64,000 nt of DNA, from NCBI RefSeq assembly GCF_009695905.1, contig NZ_VUNA01000009.1:1-64000 (forward strand), in the 5' to 3' direction. The notes beneath the pieces were generated by a model. That model had not been told where the DNA came from, searched no databases, and saw nothing but the letters and a program-made list of their open reading frames with translations. Both the position numbers and the translations under genes were made by a program. Positions 25,461 through 35,454 of this stretch are shown in pieces. This DNA comes from Mogibacterium kristiansenii (lineage in GTDB: Bacteria; Bacillota; Clostridia; Peptostreptococcales; Anaerovoracaceae). Position 1 is the first letter of the stretch, and each line of letters opens with the position of its first letter.

Positions 25461-26507
25461 TTAAATGCGAACATAGCCGGTAGATGGACCTGCACCAACT
25501 TTTGCGATATAACCACTCTTAACCAGGTTAGTCAAAGTCCTTTCCACGGTAACTTTGCTTATATCAGGACAAAGCTCCATGATTTCTTTCTTTGTAATCT
25601 TGCCAACCTTGTTATCAATAACTGCTTTAATTCTATCAGGCTTAGAAATACTGCGATTCTTTAAATGCTCTACACGGCTTTCAAATTCATTGTATGCTTT
25701 CAGCATGATGCCCAGATAGTACTTAACAAAAGGCTCATAGTTGTTTTCACCCTCATGCCAGCCGTTAGAACTTGCTTGAAGGGCTTCATAATATGTTTCT
25801 TTAGTCTTTTCAATCAGCATTTCCATACTGACATATTTCCCAACGATGTATCCCGCCTTGTAGAAAAGCAGCAAAGTGAGCAGCCGGCTCATTCTACCAT
25901 TTCCGTCATTGAAAGGATGGATGCACAAAAAGTCCAGAATAAACATGGGAATCAGGACCAGTTTATCAATGCGGTCAGCTTCCCACGCTTTAAGGAAGCG
26001 ATTGCAAAGTTCTTCCATCGCTTCAGCAGTCTGAAATGCGGGAACCGGAATAAAACGTACTTTCTGATGGCCATCGGCATCTGTTTCTGCAATTATATTA
26101 TCGGAGTTCTTATAACTTCCACCGGCAGTCCCCTGTGAATAGGAGTACAAATCTCGATGTAACTGCAAAATAATATTCGGTCTTGGATTGATATATTCAT
26201 AGCCTTCGTGAATTGTGGAAAGCACTTCACGATAACCGGCAATTTCCTGCTCGGATCGGTTGCGAGGTTCTGTCTTTTGGCTTACCAATTCTTCCAAACG
26301 CTTATCACTTGTAAAAATACCTTCGATTCGGTTAGATGCTCCCGTACTCTGAATCAACGCAACCTCTAAGAGCGTTTTCAGTTCATCTACATTGGCTTCG
26401 AGAAATAATTCCTGTTTGCCTTTATGTTCGTGAATGCTGCTAATCATCTGAACAATTTCAGGTGTCAGCAACTTCGCAGGACTTGCAATATAATCAAAAT
26501 CTCTCAT
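25461..26507 (-). CDS. Fic-domain protein (AMPylase-type) with N-terminal inhibitory motif and winged helix
   Basis: A 348-residue Fic protein, a class that usually transfers AMP from ATP to a target hydroxyl. The catalytic motif is intact: HPFNDGNGR, with His near residue 197. An inhibitory-helix motif SNRIEG (S-x-x-x-E-G, about residues 58-63) precedes it, the arrangement of class II autoinhibited Fic enzymes. The C-terminus (about 285-348) looks like a winged helix-turn-helix (KITKKEIMELCPDISKVTVERTL). The ATG at 26507 is chosen (AAGGAG 6 nt upstream). Codon use is more AT-rich than its neighbours, and the gene sits between two copies of the same palindrome, pointing to insertion as a cassette. 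The target is unknown. Confidence 0.9.
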   Translation of the reverse strand: MRDFDYIASPAKLLTPEIVQMISSIHEHKGKQELFLEANVDELKTLLEVALIQSTGASNRIEGIFTSDKRLEELVSQKTEPRNRSEQEIAGYREVLSTIHEGYEYINPRPNIILQLHRDLYSYSQGTAGGSYKNSDNIIAETDADGHQKVRFIPVPAFQTAEAMEELCNRFLKAWEADRIDKLVLIPMFILDFLCIHPFNDGNGRMSRLLTLLLFYKAGYIVGKYVSMEMLIEKTKETYYEALQASSNGWHEGENNYEPFVKYYLGIMLKAYNEFESRVEHLKNRSISKPDRIKAVIDNKVGKITKKEIMELCPDISKVTVERTLTNLVKSGYIAKVGAGPSTGYVRI

Positions 26508-26518
26508 AGGAATCTCCT

Positions 26519-27454
26519 TCATTTCAGCTTTATCTCCATCATTTTATCCTCAAATGATGGAGATTTCAACAAGTTGACCTGAATCCGATCCATGGTCTCC
26601 CCCAGGTTTCCATGGCCATAGCCCATATGGTGATTCGGCTTATTCTTGCCGTGGTAATCCGAACCGCCGGTGCGAATCAAACGGTACTTTTCAGACAGCG
26701 CTTCCAGGTACCGAGTATCCGCCGGTCGATTTTCCGTGTAGTAAGTCTCTACCCCCTGCAGGCCATCCTCTGCGAACCGGCGAATCATTTTCTCCAATTC
26801 CGTATGGTTCAGGAAACGATACCGCACCGGGTGGGCCAGCACCGGAATGCCGCCGGCATTCCGAATCAACTGTATGCACTCCTTCGCCGGCGCCTTTTCC
26901 CGATTGACGTAGCAGGGTTCTCCCGGATTCAGAAAACGGTCGAAAGCATCCCGGATGGATTTGGCATACCGGTGCCGAACCAACCACCGAGCAATGTGAG
27001 GCCTGCCCACCGCCTCGTTTTCCCGCGTGCTCAGTTCCTCTTCCGGGATTGAAATTCCCATGTCTCGGAATTTTCCCAGAATTCGCCGGTTCCGGCGCTG
27101 CCGCTCGCCTCGGTAATATTCCAGTCCCGACTGTAAGTCGCTGTTCTCCGAATCCACATTGTAGCCCAGGATGTGAATCTCATGTCCTTGGTAATCCGAT
27201 GAAATCTCCACACCGGGAATAATTCGGACGTTTTCGAATAGCCGTGCTGCCTTTTCTAATGCCGGAATACCCGCCAGCGTGTCGTGATCCGTCAGGGCCA
27301 TAATGTATTCTTGTGGTTCTTCCGAAATCCACCCCTCTGCCAGGGCCAGGACCGTTTCCGCCCGGGCAACCTCAATCAGCTTTTCCGGCGGCGTCGTTCC
27401 GTCGGAAGCCGTGGAATGCATGTGCAAATCCACAAATCTTCTATTTATTCCCAT
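26519..27454 (-). CDS. PHP-domain metal-dependent phosphoesterase (TrpH-like)
   Basis: A 311-residue PHP phosphoesterase. Metal-binding motifs are visible: DLHMHSTASDG at the N-terminus, TDHDT (about residue 55), a catalytic Glu in PGVEIS, GRPHIA, LAHP and GSDYHG. Relatives hydrolyse 3',5'-nucleoside bisphosphates or short RNAs. About 20 extra residues sit between LIEVAR and YIMALTDHD compared with the usual form. The last residues are encoded by palindrome copy B, so the C-terminus may have been altered when the fic cassette arrived; the stop overlaps an upstream in-frame ATG of fic. GGGGGA precedes the start. Confidence 0.88.
   Translation of the reverse strand: MGINRRFVDLHMHSTASDGTTPPEKLIEVARAETVLALAEGWISEEPQEYIMALTDHDTLAGIPALEKAARLFENVRIIPGVEISSDYQGHEIHILGYNVDSENSDLQSGLEYYRGERQRRNRRILGKFRDMGISIPEEELSTRENEAVGRPHIARWLVRHRYAKSIRDAFDRFLNPGEPCYVNREKAPAKECIQLIRNAGGIPVLAHPVRYRFLNHTELEKMIRRFAEDGLQGVETYYTENRPADTRYLEALSEKYRLIRTGGSDYHGKNKPNHHMGYGHGNLGETMDRIQVNLLKSPSFEDKMMEIKLK
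26531..26565. repeat. Palindromic repeat, copy B (right flank of fic)
   Basis: ATCTCCATCATTT and AAATGATGGAGAT form a 13-bp perfect stem around TATCCTC. The copy lies inside the 3' end of the PHP gene, just upstream of the fic start, and matches copy A at 31 of 35 bases. Confidence 0.8.
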
Positions 27455-27500
27455 CTTCCATCCCCCACTCTATTCCATGCAAATAATATACCTATGTAAA

Positions 27501-27548
27501 AGCACGCAGCGCCGCGTCGGACAACTGCGGGTTTGCGTGCTCTTTTTT
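27501..27548. terminator. Terminator between ddl and the PHP gene
   Basis: AGCACGCA (27501-27508) pairs with TGCGTGCT (27534-27541) with a long loop. CTTTTTTT follows on the plus strand and TTTTAC on the minus strand. It ends the minus-strand ddl transcript before PHP. Confidence 0.7.
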
Positions 27549-27550
27549 TA

Positions 27551-28624
27551 TTAGTTCCACTGATGTTCTTCCAAAGCCAGCTGAATCAATTCCTCCAGCA
27601 GCTGCGGTGCCGGTTTGCCCATGGCTGCCCAGAGCTGCGGATACATGCTGATATTGGTGAACCCCGGAAGGGTGTTGATCTCGTTGAACACGATTCTTCC
27701 GTCGTTGCTGTAGAAGAAATCGCAGCGGGACAGCCCTCTGCAGTCCAAAGCTTTGAAAATTTCCACCGCATAGTTTCGAACCTGATTCAGGGTTTCCTCC
27801 GGAAGGTCATCGATGACCCGTGTCCGGGATTCCGGATTGTTGTACTTCGCATCGTAATCGTAGAATTCGTCGGCGGACAGGATCTCTCCCACGCAGGAAG
27901 CCTGCGGTTCCTCGTTCCCCAGAAGGGCCACCTCGATTTCTCGGCCGGCAATCATTTCTTCCACCAGAACCTTGTCGTCATAGAGGAACGCATCTTCGAT
28001 GGCCGGACGAAGGTCTTCCGCCTTCTTCACCTTGTGGGCACCCACAGAAGATCCGGCAGAAGAAGGTTTCACGAAAAGCGGGAAGTTTCCGTCGTCCACC
28101 GCCAGAGCCCGAGCAATCTGTTCCTCTGGGTTTTTGTCGTATTCGTATTTCTTAAGAACACAATACTTGGCCATATCTACACCGGTCACCGCCGCCAGCT
28201 TCTTGGTCACGGATTTATCCATGGCATTGGCCGAAGCGCGAACTCCCGGTCCGCAGTACGGAATCTCCGCCAGTTCGAACAGGCCCTGAATATCTCCGTC
28301 CTCGCCGTGGTCGCCGTGAAGCACCGGGATGATGCAGTCGATTCGATGAAGATCTGCGTGATCGGCCTCGTCGAAAATCAGGAAACCATGGGCTACCGGG
28401 TCCGCCGGAATGACCGCCTGACGGTTATCCGCTCTTTTTTCCCAGTCCCCATTAGCGATTTCTTCATGGGAGGCCTTGGTTGCATACCAGCGTCCCGCCT
28501 TGGTAATTCCCACCACAAGTACATCGTGGCCGTTCTCCTCCAAAGCGGTCAGCACATTGACCGCCGAGTTTCTGGACACTTCATGCTCATCGGATTTTCC
28601 CCCAAAGATAACTGCTAGATTCAT
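27551..28624 (-). CDS. ddl: D-alanine--D-alanine ligase
   Basis: Makes D-Ala-D-Ala for peptidoglycan precursors. The 357-residue ATP-grasp enzyme starts with AVIFGGKSDEHEVS and contains FVKPSSAGSSVGAHKV (ATP-binding loop), the omega-loop segment YDYDAKY and a C-terminal EINTLPGFTNISMYPQLW signature with metal ligands. Residues at the omega loop look like the D-Ala-specific type rather than a D-Lac ligase (judged by eye). The start overlaps the yqhQ-prmC stop (ATGA). Confidence 0.94.
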   Translation of the reverse strand: MNLAVIFGGKSDEHEVSRNSAVNVLTALEENGHDVLVVGITKAGRWYATKASHEEIANGDWEKRADNRQAVIPADPVAHGFLIFDEADHADLHRIDCIIPVLHGDHGEDGDIQGLFELAEIPYCGPGVRASANAMDKSVTKKLAAVTGVDMAKYCVLKKYEYDKNPEEQIARALAVDDGNFPLFVKPSSAGSSVGAHKVKKAEDLRPAIEDAFLYDDKVLVEEMIAGREIEVALLGNEEPQASCVGEILSADEFYDYDAKYNNPESRTRVIDDLPEETLNQVRNYAVEIFKALDCRGLSRCDFFYSNDGRIVFNEINTLPGFTNISMYPQLWAAMGKPAPQLLEELIQLALEEHQWN

Positions 28625-30645
28625 TCTCGTCCCTTCCTTTCCGCTATTACAATTCGATCCAAATGATTCAGATCCTGCAGCACCACTGCCGTGCTGTAAT
28701 TTTCATTTTCTTCCAATAATTGACGAACCGCCTCGCCTTGATCGCAGCCGATTTCCATCATCAGGTATCCGCCGTCCGCCAGATGCTTCTCCGCATTTTC
28801 CGCCAGGATGCGGTAGAACGTTAATCCGTCCGCTCCGCCGTCCAGCGCCAGTCTCGGTTCGTGATCCTTCACTTCCGTGGACAAAGTCTCGATGACATCG
28901 CTTTCAATGTACGGCGGATTGCTGAGAATCATATCGAAGCGCTTCTGCTCCGGAATCGCTTCAAACATATCTCCCTGCAGGAAAATACACCGAGAGAACA
29001 CGTCGTTAATCTGCGCATTTCCCATTGCCGTACTCAGCGCCTTCGGGCTCACATCCGTCATCGTCACTTCCGCATCCGGAAATTCGTGAGCCATGGTCAC
29101 GCCGATGGCACCGCTTCCGGTGCACATATCCAGAATAAAAGGATTCTCCCATTCCTTCGCCTTCAGAATTCCGATGGCCTGATCCACCAGCACCTCGGTA
29201 TCCAGTCTCGGAATCAGTACATTCGGATTCACACGGAACATCAGCCCCATAAATTCCTGCACGCCGGTGATATACTGCAGCGGGGTTCCGCTGAGCCGCA
29301 TCTCGATGCGCCGCTCGTACTCCTTCCGGTCATCCTCTTGCAGCACCTCTTTGTTCCGCAGAATCAGATCCGTCCGGGTATATCCCAGAATGTACTGCAA
29401 AATCTCCTGCGCCTCGTTGGCCCCGTTCTCCACCATAGAGAGACAGCTCTTGCCCCAGTGCAGCAGGTTCCCCAGCGTGGCGTCGTTCGAATCATACCGG
29501 ATTCCGGGAACGTAGGTCTCGTTGTCTTCTTCTTTTTTCGGAATTTCGTCGGTTTCGGAGGAAACAGTTTTACTTTCCATAAAATCAGCATCCGTCTCGG
29601 CCGCCGTTTCCGGCTCATCTGACCCTTTCGATTCTTCCGGTTCCTTGTTTTCCTTCACAATCAGTTTGGCATCCGTATCCACCACACCGTCGATTACCGG
29701 CGCATCGGAATCCACCAATACCGCCTTAAGCGCAACGATAGCGATTTCCAGCTGGTGGTCCGTCGGATCCTTCGTGGTGAGCTTCTGCATCATCAAACCC
29801 GGGTAGCTCAGTACCCGAACTATAACGTTGTCGTTCTTTCCCGCCAGTCGCAGCACCTCGTAGCTCAGTCCCGCAATGACCGGAATCAACAGTATTCGGG
29901 ACGTGATGCGCATCCACACATTGGGCCACCCCAAGAACGAGAACAACAGCAGACTGATAATCATGACGAAAATCAGAAAACTGGTTCCGCAGCGAGGATG
30001 CAGTGTGTAGAACTTCTGAGCGTTGGCCGGCGTCAGTTCCAGGCCGTTCTCGAAGCAGTGGATGGTTTTGTGTTCCGCCCCGTGGTATTGAAACAAGGTC
30101 TGGATGTCCTTCATCCGCGATATTAAATAGATGTACAGAACGAACAATACGATTCGGAAAATTCCCTCGCACAGGTTCAGCACTATGCTGTTGGAAATCC
30201 ACTTCCCCAGCCAGTTAATGGCAATGGTGGGAAAGATGACGAAAATGCCGATGGAGAGTACCAGTGCAAAAAGCACCGAAAGGAACAGCATCGCATTCCA
30301 TGCCGCCTTCTCGCCGAATCGGCTGTTGATCTTCTGTTCCAGCGCCGAAGGTTCTCCCCAATCCTCGTCCGGGAAGTTCTCTTCCAGAATATCCGCCGAT
30401 TCCATCAAGGTACCCATTCCCGTAAACAGGGAATCCGCGAAGGAAATTATGCCTCGGAGAATCGGAATTTTCCGAAGCTTTCCCGCCGGTTTCAGCTTCT
30501 TTGTCCGCAGATAGATTTCATCTCCGGGAAGCCGCATGGCAATCGCCGTGCGATCTGCCCCCCGCATCATAACGCCTTCCATAATCGCCTGCCCTCCGAT
30601 GGATGTGGGGCAGGCTTCTTTAATGAATATCTTCTTGTAGTCCAA
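28621..30645 (-). CDS. Fusion of DUF1385 membrane protein (YqhQ) and PrmC release-factor methyltransferase
   Basis: A 674-residue fusion. Residues 1-320 are DUF1385 (YqhQ-type: SIGGQAIMEGVMMRG, transmembrane helices near 117-140, 160-178 and 222-262, and YHGAEHKTIHC). Residues about 325-380 are an acidic linker. Residues about 390-674 are PrmC/HemK, methylating the GGQ glutamine of peptide-chain release factors, with an SAM motif DMCTGSGAIG (506-515) and the catalytic NPPY (576-579). In many Firmicutes these are adjacent separate genes. The reading frame starts with TTG at 30645; the ribosome binding site is weak (AAGGAAAGAG). The fusion would anchor the methyltransferase at the membrane. Confidence 0.92.
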   Translation of the reverse strand: MDYKKIFIKEACPTSIGGQAIMEGVMMRGADRTAIAMRLPGDEIYLRTKKLKPAGKLRKIPILRGIISFADSLFTGMGTLMESADILEENFPDEDWGEPSALEQKINSRFGEKAAWNAMLFLSVLFALVLSIGIFVIFPTIAINWLGKWISNSIVLNLCEGIFRIVLFVLYIYLISRMKDIQTLFQYHGAEHKTIHCFENGLELTPANAQKFYTLHPRCGTSFLIFVMIISLLLFSFLGWPNVWMRITSRILLIPVIAGLSYEVLRLAGKNDNVIVRVLSYPGLMMQKLTTKDPTDHQLEIAIVALKAVLVDSDAPVIDGVVDTDAKLIVKENKEPEESKGSDEPETAAETDADFMESKTVSSETDEIPKKEEDNETYVPGIRYDSNDATLGNLLHWGKSCLSMVENGANEAQEILQYILGYTRTDLILRNKEVLQEDDRKEYERRIEMRLSGTPLQYITGVQEFMGLMFRVNPNVLIPRLDTEVLVDQAIGILKAKEWENPFILDMCTGSGAIGVTMAHEFPDAEVTMTDVSPKALSTAMGNAQINDVFSRCIFLQGDMFEAIPEQKRFDMILSNPPYIESDVIETLSTEVKDHEPRLALDGGADGLTFYRILAENAEKHLADGGYLMMEIGCDQGEAVRQLLEENENYSTAVVLQDLNHLDRIVIAERKGRE

Positions 30646-30680
30646 TTGTTATGCTTCTCTTTCCTTTTTCTTGAAAAAAA

Positions 30681-31898
30681 TTAGCGGTACAGTTTACGGG
30701 TAATCAGCTCCACAAAGTCGTGATTGTTCTTCGTGTGGGTCATATCGTCGATGATATCTTCCGTAATCTCCGCCACACTGCCGTTGGACATCTCTCGGCG
30801 AATCATATACATGGCGGTGAATTCTTCCGGTGTCAGCAGCAGATCCTCTCGCCGTGTTCCGGATTTATACAGGTCGATGGCCGGGAAAATTCTTCGTTCA
30901 CTCAGCTTTCGATCCAGGTGAAGTTCCATGTTGCCGGTGCCCTTGAACTCCTCGTAGATAACATCGTCCATTCGGCTTCCCGTTTCCACCAGTGCGGTCG
31001 CTAGGATGGTGATGCTTCCGCCCTCTTTGATGTTTCGAGCCGCACCGAAAAATTTCTTCGGCGGATGCAGCGCTCCCGGATCCAGTCCTCCGGAAAGTGT
31101 CCTTCCGGAGGACGGTACTTCCATGTTATAAGCTCTTGCCAACCGAGTGATGCTGTCCAACAGAATCACCACATCCTGACCTTCCTCCGCCAAGCGTTTC
31201 GCTCTCTGGATGACCATCTCCGCCACCTTGATGTGATGGGCCGGCAGCTCATCGAAGGTGGAATAGATAACCTCGGAACGCTCCAGAGATTCCTTCATAT
31301 CCGTTACTTCCTCCGGTCGTTCATCCACCAGAAGCACAATTTGCTCCAACTTCGGATATTTCTTTTCGATGGTCTGGGCAATCTTCTTCAGGAGCACGGT
31401 TTTTCCCGCCTTTGGCTGGGCTACAATCAGTGCTCTCTGCCCTTTTCCGATCGGTGCCACCAGATCGATAATCCGGGTGGAAATCTCAATACTGGAATCC
31501 TCAAGCGAAATTCGCTCGTTCGGGAATATCGGTGTCAGCTGATCGAAGTGCGGACGCCGTCTGGTGTTCACCGGACGATTTCCGTTTACCGTCAGCACGT
31601 ACAGCAGGGCGCCGTTTCTCTCCCCTTCGTTCGGCAGGCGGGTAATTCCCCGAATCTTATCTCCGGTCCGAAGGCCGAAACGCCGAATTTGGGTAGGAGA
31701 CACGTAGATGTCCTTTTCCGAGGACAGGAAATTGTTGAACCGAAGGAAGCCGAAGCCTCCTTCTGCAATTTCCAGAATTCCCTCCATCTCCGGCCGTTCT
31801 TCCGGACTGTAGGTTTTCTCTCCCGCATCATGACTTTCGCTTTTCTCTGCGGATGTCTTCTGCATAATTTCTTTTTCTTCCGTATTGTTTTCTTTCAT
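30681..31898 (-). CDS. rho: Transcription termination factor Rho
   Basis: RNA-dependent ATPase helicase that ends untranslated transcripts. At 405 residues it has a short, charged N-terminus, an OSB-fold RNA-binding domain ([15 protein letters not shown], about residues 38-52), a Walker A segment [13 protein letters not shown] (about 155-167), Walker [17 protein letters not shown], and the Q/R-loop region [27 protein letters not shown] precedes the ATG by 6 nt. It lies in a minus-strand run with the LTA-synthase-like gene and yqhQ-prmC. Confidence 0.97.
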   Translation of the reverse strand: MKENNTEEKEIMQKTSAEKSESHDAGEKTYSPEERPEMEGILEIAEGGFGFLRFNNFLSSEKDIYVSPTQIRRFGLRTGDKIRGITRLPNEGERNGALLYVLTVNGNRPVNTRRRPHFDQLTPIFPNERISLEDSSIEISTRIIDLVAPIGKGQRALIVAQPKAGKTVLLKKIAQTIEKKYPKLEQIVLLVDERPEEVTDMKESLERSEVIYSTFDELPAHHIKVAEMVIQRAKRLAEEGQDVVILLDSITRLARAYNMEVPSSGRTLSGGLDPGALHPPKKFFGAARNIKEGGSITILATALVETGSRMDDVIYEEFKGTGNMELHLDRKLSERRIFPAIDLYKSGTRREDLLLTPEEFTAMYMIRREMSNGSVAEITEDIIDDMTHTKNNHDFVELITRKLYR

Positions 31899-31918
31899 GA
31901 TAATCCTTTTATTAAAAA

Positions 31919-34039
31919 CTATAACTCTTCCTGGGAGGTGATGGTGGACAGAATGGTGTCGTCCTTCTTGTCTGTCTGGCTCACTTCCAGCTTATCCACA
32001 TCTTCCGGATCGATCTTCTCCTGAAGACCCAGCAAGGTCGAGCTCAAATAGATGGTGCTCAACGTCTCGCCATCCATGCTGATCTTGCTTCGCTCCGTGA
32101 AGTTCTTTCCTTTGATGTAATAATCGTCGCCGATTTTTACAATCTTATCGATCTCGATATCCTTGTATCCCATGCGCATCTTGGTCTGCTTGTACGGATT
32201 CTTCCCGCCGAAGACGTAATCCTTTCCATACAGCATGTCGTACGCCAGCGTTTTCTGATCGCTCAGATAGCTGGACGACTTCTGAGAATTGCTCTGCTGA
32301 TAATCGAAGATCACACCACGGTGAGACAGACCCGCATCTTTAAGGAGCTGGGCCCCGGCCTGGTACGAGTAGAGCTTTCGATCATTCTCCGACAGACCGA
32401 TGTTATCCCAGATTACATACCGGGTCTGGTACAGGTTGCCGTCTGCATAATCCGCGCTCTTCACATCCAGTGCCGGAATGTGGTCGCCGTAGATCAGTAC
32501 AATGGTCGGTTCGCCGCTTTTCCGGATTTTGCTCAGAAGATCTCCGATAAAAGTATCCATCTGATGCGTTTCGTTTACGTAATATTCGTACTTCCATTTG
32601 GTTTCTTCGTTGTCCGCCGTTACCGTGGTATAGGGATCCTTAAATACCTGCTCCGTCGGGTAACTGCCGTGTCCCTGCACGGAAATGATGTGCATAAAAG
32701 AAGGATTTTTCGTATTGGTCAGGATGTCCATGATGTCACCGGTCATGGTTTTATCCTGTGCCCATCCGGTCGGCGTCAGCTCGATATTGTTCATGTATTC
32801 CGCCGAGGTAAAGCTGTCAAAACCCAGGTTCGCATATACTTCGTTTCGGTTGTAGAACAGCGCCCGATGATCGTGCATCGCATAAGTGGAGTATCCACTG
32901 TTCTTCAACACGTAGGCCATGCTTTCCAGGGTTTTCTCTCGAAGCTTTCCCTTGTACGGATACTCTCCCGGACCAAAGAACTTCGCACTGATTCCCGTCA
33001 GCACCTCGAACTCCGTATTTGCGGTACCTGCACCGCAAGCCGGCACTTCAAACCAACCGGAAGTGTAGTCTTTCATTAATTTTGTGAAATTCGGTGTCGG
33101 ATCGTTGGACACCTTAATATTGTGGAAATCCTGGGCATAGGCGAAGGACTCCATCTGAAGCACGATGATGTTCGGCTTGGTGTTATCCGTCTCCTTCTTC
33201 GTCGGCGTGGTATCCGTTCCGTTCTTCGTCTTTTTCAAAATCTTCTGAATGGAACTCTTGGAATAATCCGCCGGCTTGGAAATGCCTTTGTTGATGGACG
33301 TGTTGATAAAGCAATACGGGAATCCGTAGTCAGTGTACGCATAGTTCAAGTTACCGAAGAAGGTGGACAGCGTGCCCAGCCGGATTAGGCCAACGGTACT
33401 TCCCATCGCAGCGGCCACGGAAATCAGAACCACCGCGAAACTTCTTTTGTAGTTCACATTGTCCCACCGGTAGCTGCTAATGTAATACAATACGATAATA
33501 GCACCGCCGATGATCAGCGCCGCGGCACCGAGAACAATCTGCAATTTCGAATAGTAGGTAGTGAGCAGTGTCAGTCCATCGCCCAGATTCTGCAAGTCGT
33601 ACAGGGTAAAAGGAGTCATTCGTTTAATCAGAATGCATCCGTTCACTGTTCCCAAGGTGCCCCATACAATCATGATGAGGAGCGTGACGAACCCACGCTT
33701 CCGGAACAGAAGCGTCAGCGTCAGCGTGGCAAAAATAATCAACCAGTTGTACAGGAACACCACTGGCTGCTTCCAAAGCATCATCACGCCGTTGAAAATT
33801 CCGTCGGTGGCTCTGGCGAAAGTCTCGATGTACAGGTACATCAGAAAGGACATCGCCGCCAACCGAAGGATGTAGCGCTTCTCATGGAGATTCGCATCGT
33901 GGAATCTCGGCTTTTTCTTCGGAAATTTCTCCCGGAACTTTTTCTGAATCTTTTCCTTCACCGAAATCAGCTTGGAAAGAATCTTTCCCGGATTCTTTTT
34001 TTCTTTACGATTTTTCTTGAACAATTTTTTCTTAATCAA
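31919..34039 (-). CDS. LTA synthase family membrane sulfatase-fold transferase
   Basis: A 706-residue membrane protein. A very basic N-terminal tail (residues 1-50) is followed by about five transmembrane helices (about 55-250) and an extracellular sulfatase-fold domain (about 290-620). The putative catalytic Thr lies in [13 protein letters not shown], matching the nucleophile region of lipoteichoic-acid synthase, and metal ligands include QMES and YGDHIP. It probably transfers glycerol-phosphate or another phospho-alcohol onto an envelope polymer or lipid. Translation begins at TTG 34039 directly after the rsmA stop, using GGAGG inside the end of rsmA. Confidence 0.88.
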   Translation of the reverse strand: MIKKKLFKKNRKEKKNPGKILSKLISVKEKIQKKFREKFPKKKPRFHDANLHEKRYILRLAAMSFLMYLYIETFARATDGIFNGVMMLWKQPVVFLYNWLIIFATLTLTLLFRKRGFVTLLIMIVWGTLGTVNGCILIKRMTPFTLYDLQNLGDGLTLLTTYYSKLQIVLGAAALIIGGAIIVLYYISSYRWDNVNYKRSFAVVLISVAAAMGSTVGLIRLGTLSTFFGNLNYAYTDYGFPYCFINTSINKGISKPADYSKSSIQKILKKTKNGTDTTPTKKETDNTKPNIIVLQMESFAYAQDFHNIKVSNDPTPNFTKLMKDYTSGWFEVPACGAGTANTEFEVLTGISAKFFGPGEYPYKGKLREKTLESMAYVLKNSGYSTYAMHDHRALFYNRNEVYANLGFDSFTSAEYMNNIELTPTGWAQDKTMTGDIMDILTNTKNPSFMHIISVQGHGSYPTEQVFKDPYTTVTADNEETKWKYEYYVNETHQMDTFIGDLLSKIRKSGEPTIVLIYGDHIPALDVKSADYADGNLYQTRYVIWDNIGLSENDRKLYSYQAGAQLLKDAGLSHRGVIFDYQQSNSQKSSSYLSDQKTLAYDMLYGKDYVFGGKNPYKQTKMRMGYKDIEIDKIVKIGDDYYIKGKNFTERSKISMDGETLSTIYLSSTLLGLQEKIDPEDVDKLEVSQTDKKDDTILSTITSQEEL

Positions 34040-34903
34040 CTATCTCTGCCTCCAAATTGCATCGGATAATTCGGAAAATTCCTCCATGGTCAGACTCTCC
34101 GCCCGGCGCTTTGAATCAATTCCGCATTCCTTCAGTGCCTGCTGAATTTTGTCCTTCCCAAAATGATAGGATGCATCCAACGAATTCAATGCCGCCAAAG
34201 AATTTAACAGTGTTTTTCGGCGCATCATGAAACCTGCTTTGATGCACTGAAAAAAGAATTTTTCGCTGACCGGAGTGACCGGCGGTTCCTTCCGAAAGTT
34301 CAAGCGCAGAACGGCGGAATCCACTTTCGGTGCCGGGTCGAAACAGTTCCGATCGGCGTCACAAATTTTATCTACGGTACACCGATATTGAACGCCATAG
34401 GTGATGGCACCGGTGTTCTTGGTTCCCGGTTCTGCAATCAATCGATCCGCCACTTCCTTCTGCATCATGATGGTGATGTTCTCAAATGAAATTCCGGATT
34501 CCAGCAGCTTCATGATAATCGGAGTGGTAATGTAGTAAGGCAGGTTTCCCACCACCTGTACCTTGGAGACATTGAACTTCTCCTTTCCGCTCCGAACCAG
34601 TTCCTCCAGGTCGATTTCCAGAATGTCCCCGTGAACGATTTCCACCCGGTCGTTCAATGCAAATCGGGTTCTCAAATACGGAATCAATCGGTCATCCAGT
34701 TCTACTGCAATCAGCGCGCCGGCATAATTCATCAATTCGTCGGTCAGCACGCCTTGGCCCGGTCCGATTTCAATAACCAGGGTATCCTCATCTGCCAGAC
34801 TTCCAATGGCGATGTCCTCTACCACTCCGTGGTCCGTCAGAAAATTCTGTCCCAGCTTCTTGGAATGCTGAAATCCTGTACTTTTCTTCTTACTCTTACT
34901 CAA
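34040..34903 (-). CDS. rsmA: 16S rRNA dimethyladenosine transferase (KsgA)
   Basis: Dimethylates two adjacent adenosines near the 3' end of 16S rRNA during 30S maturation. The 287-residue enzyme has KLGQNFLTD, the SAM motif VIEIGPGQGVLTDEL and the catalytic NLPYYITTP. The frame starts with TTG 34903 (GAGGG 5 nt upstream) and overlaps the end of rnmV by 8 nt. The rnmV-rsmA pairing is typical of Firmicutes. Confidence 0.95.
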   Translation of the reverse strand: MSKSKKKSTGFQHSKKLGQNFLTDHGVVEDIAIGSLADEDTLVIEIGPGQGVLTDELMNYAGALIAVELDDRLIPYLRTRFALNDRVEIVHGDILEIDLEELVRSGKEKFNVSKVQVVGNLPYYITTPIIMKLLESGISFENITIMMQKEVADRLIAEPGTKNTGAITYGVQYRCTVDKICDADRNCFDPAPKVDSAVLRLNFRKEPPVTPVSEKFFFQCIKAGFMMRRKTLLNSLAALNSLDASYHFGKDKIQQALKECGIDSKRRAESLTMEEFSELSDAIWRQR

Positions 34904-35453
34904 CTCTGCCCTCTTTATTCAGCGCTTCCAACAGCGCAGCTCGGTCAATACCGAAAGCATTGACCTTCTTTAGAAATGTCTTGCTGTTTCCATAGCCGAT
35001 TCCGAGAACCGCTGCCGCCTTCTCCCGGCGAGCGGCGGAACCTTCACAACCCGATAAACCCAGCTGCTCCAATTCCTCCATGGTAATCGGATCCGCGGGT
35101 CCCTTCGCCGTTCCGGAATGCACCTTCAGCAGGGCCCGGATGATGGCTTCCGGGGAGGCGTTTTCCACCCCGATGTCACCGTCTCGAGTTGCTTCCTCCA
35201 GTGGCAGATAAGCCTGCTTCGCTTCCGGAAAACGGGCGGTAATCTTCCGCCGAATCTCCTCGCCGGAGAAATCCGGATCCGTAAATACGATAATCCCCTT
35301 CTCCCGATACGCCTTCTCCATCAGCGTCCAGGTTTCTTGCCGAATCCCGAACCCATGGGTTTTTATAATCAATGCATCCACTGCTTTCAGCAGAGCAATC
35401 TCATCGTCTCTTCCTTCTACTACTATGGCTTCGTCTATCGCTATCTTCTTCAT
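34896..35453 (-). CDS. rnmV: Ribonuclease M5
   Basis: Processes 5S rRNA precursors. The 185-residue product has an N-terminal Toprim domain with the catalytic Glu in EAIVVEGRDD and the DxD in FTDPDFSG, then a C-terminal half with the family's GVENASPEAI segment. The ATG at 35453 is 1 nt after the divIC stop, with AAGGA 5 nt upstream; an earlier in-frame start would overlap divIC substantially. Confidence 0.92.
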   Translation of the reverse strand: MKKIAIDEAIVVEGRDDEIALLKAVDALIIKTHGFGIRQETWTLMEKAYREKGIIVFTDPDFSGEEIRRKITARFPEAKQAYLPLEEATRDGDIGVENASPEAIIRALLKVHSGTAKGPADPITMEELEQLGLSGCEGSAARREKAAAVLGIGYGNSKTFLKKVNAFGIDRAALLEALNKEGRVE

Positions 35454-35454
35454 T

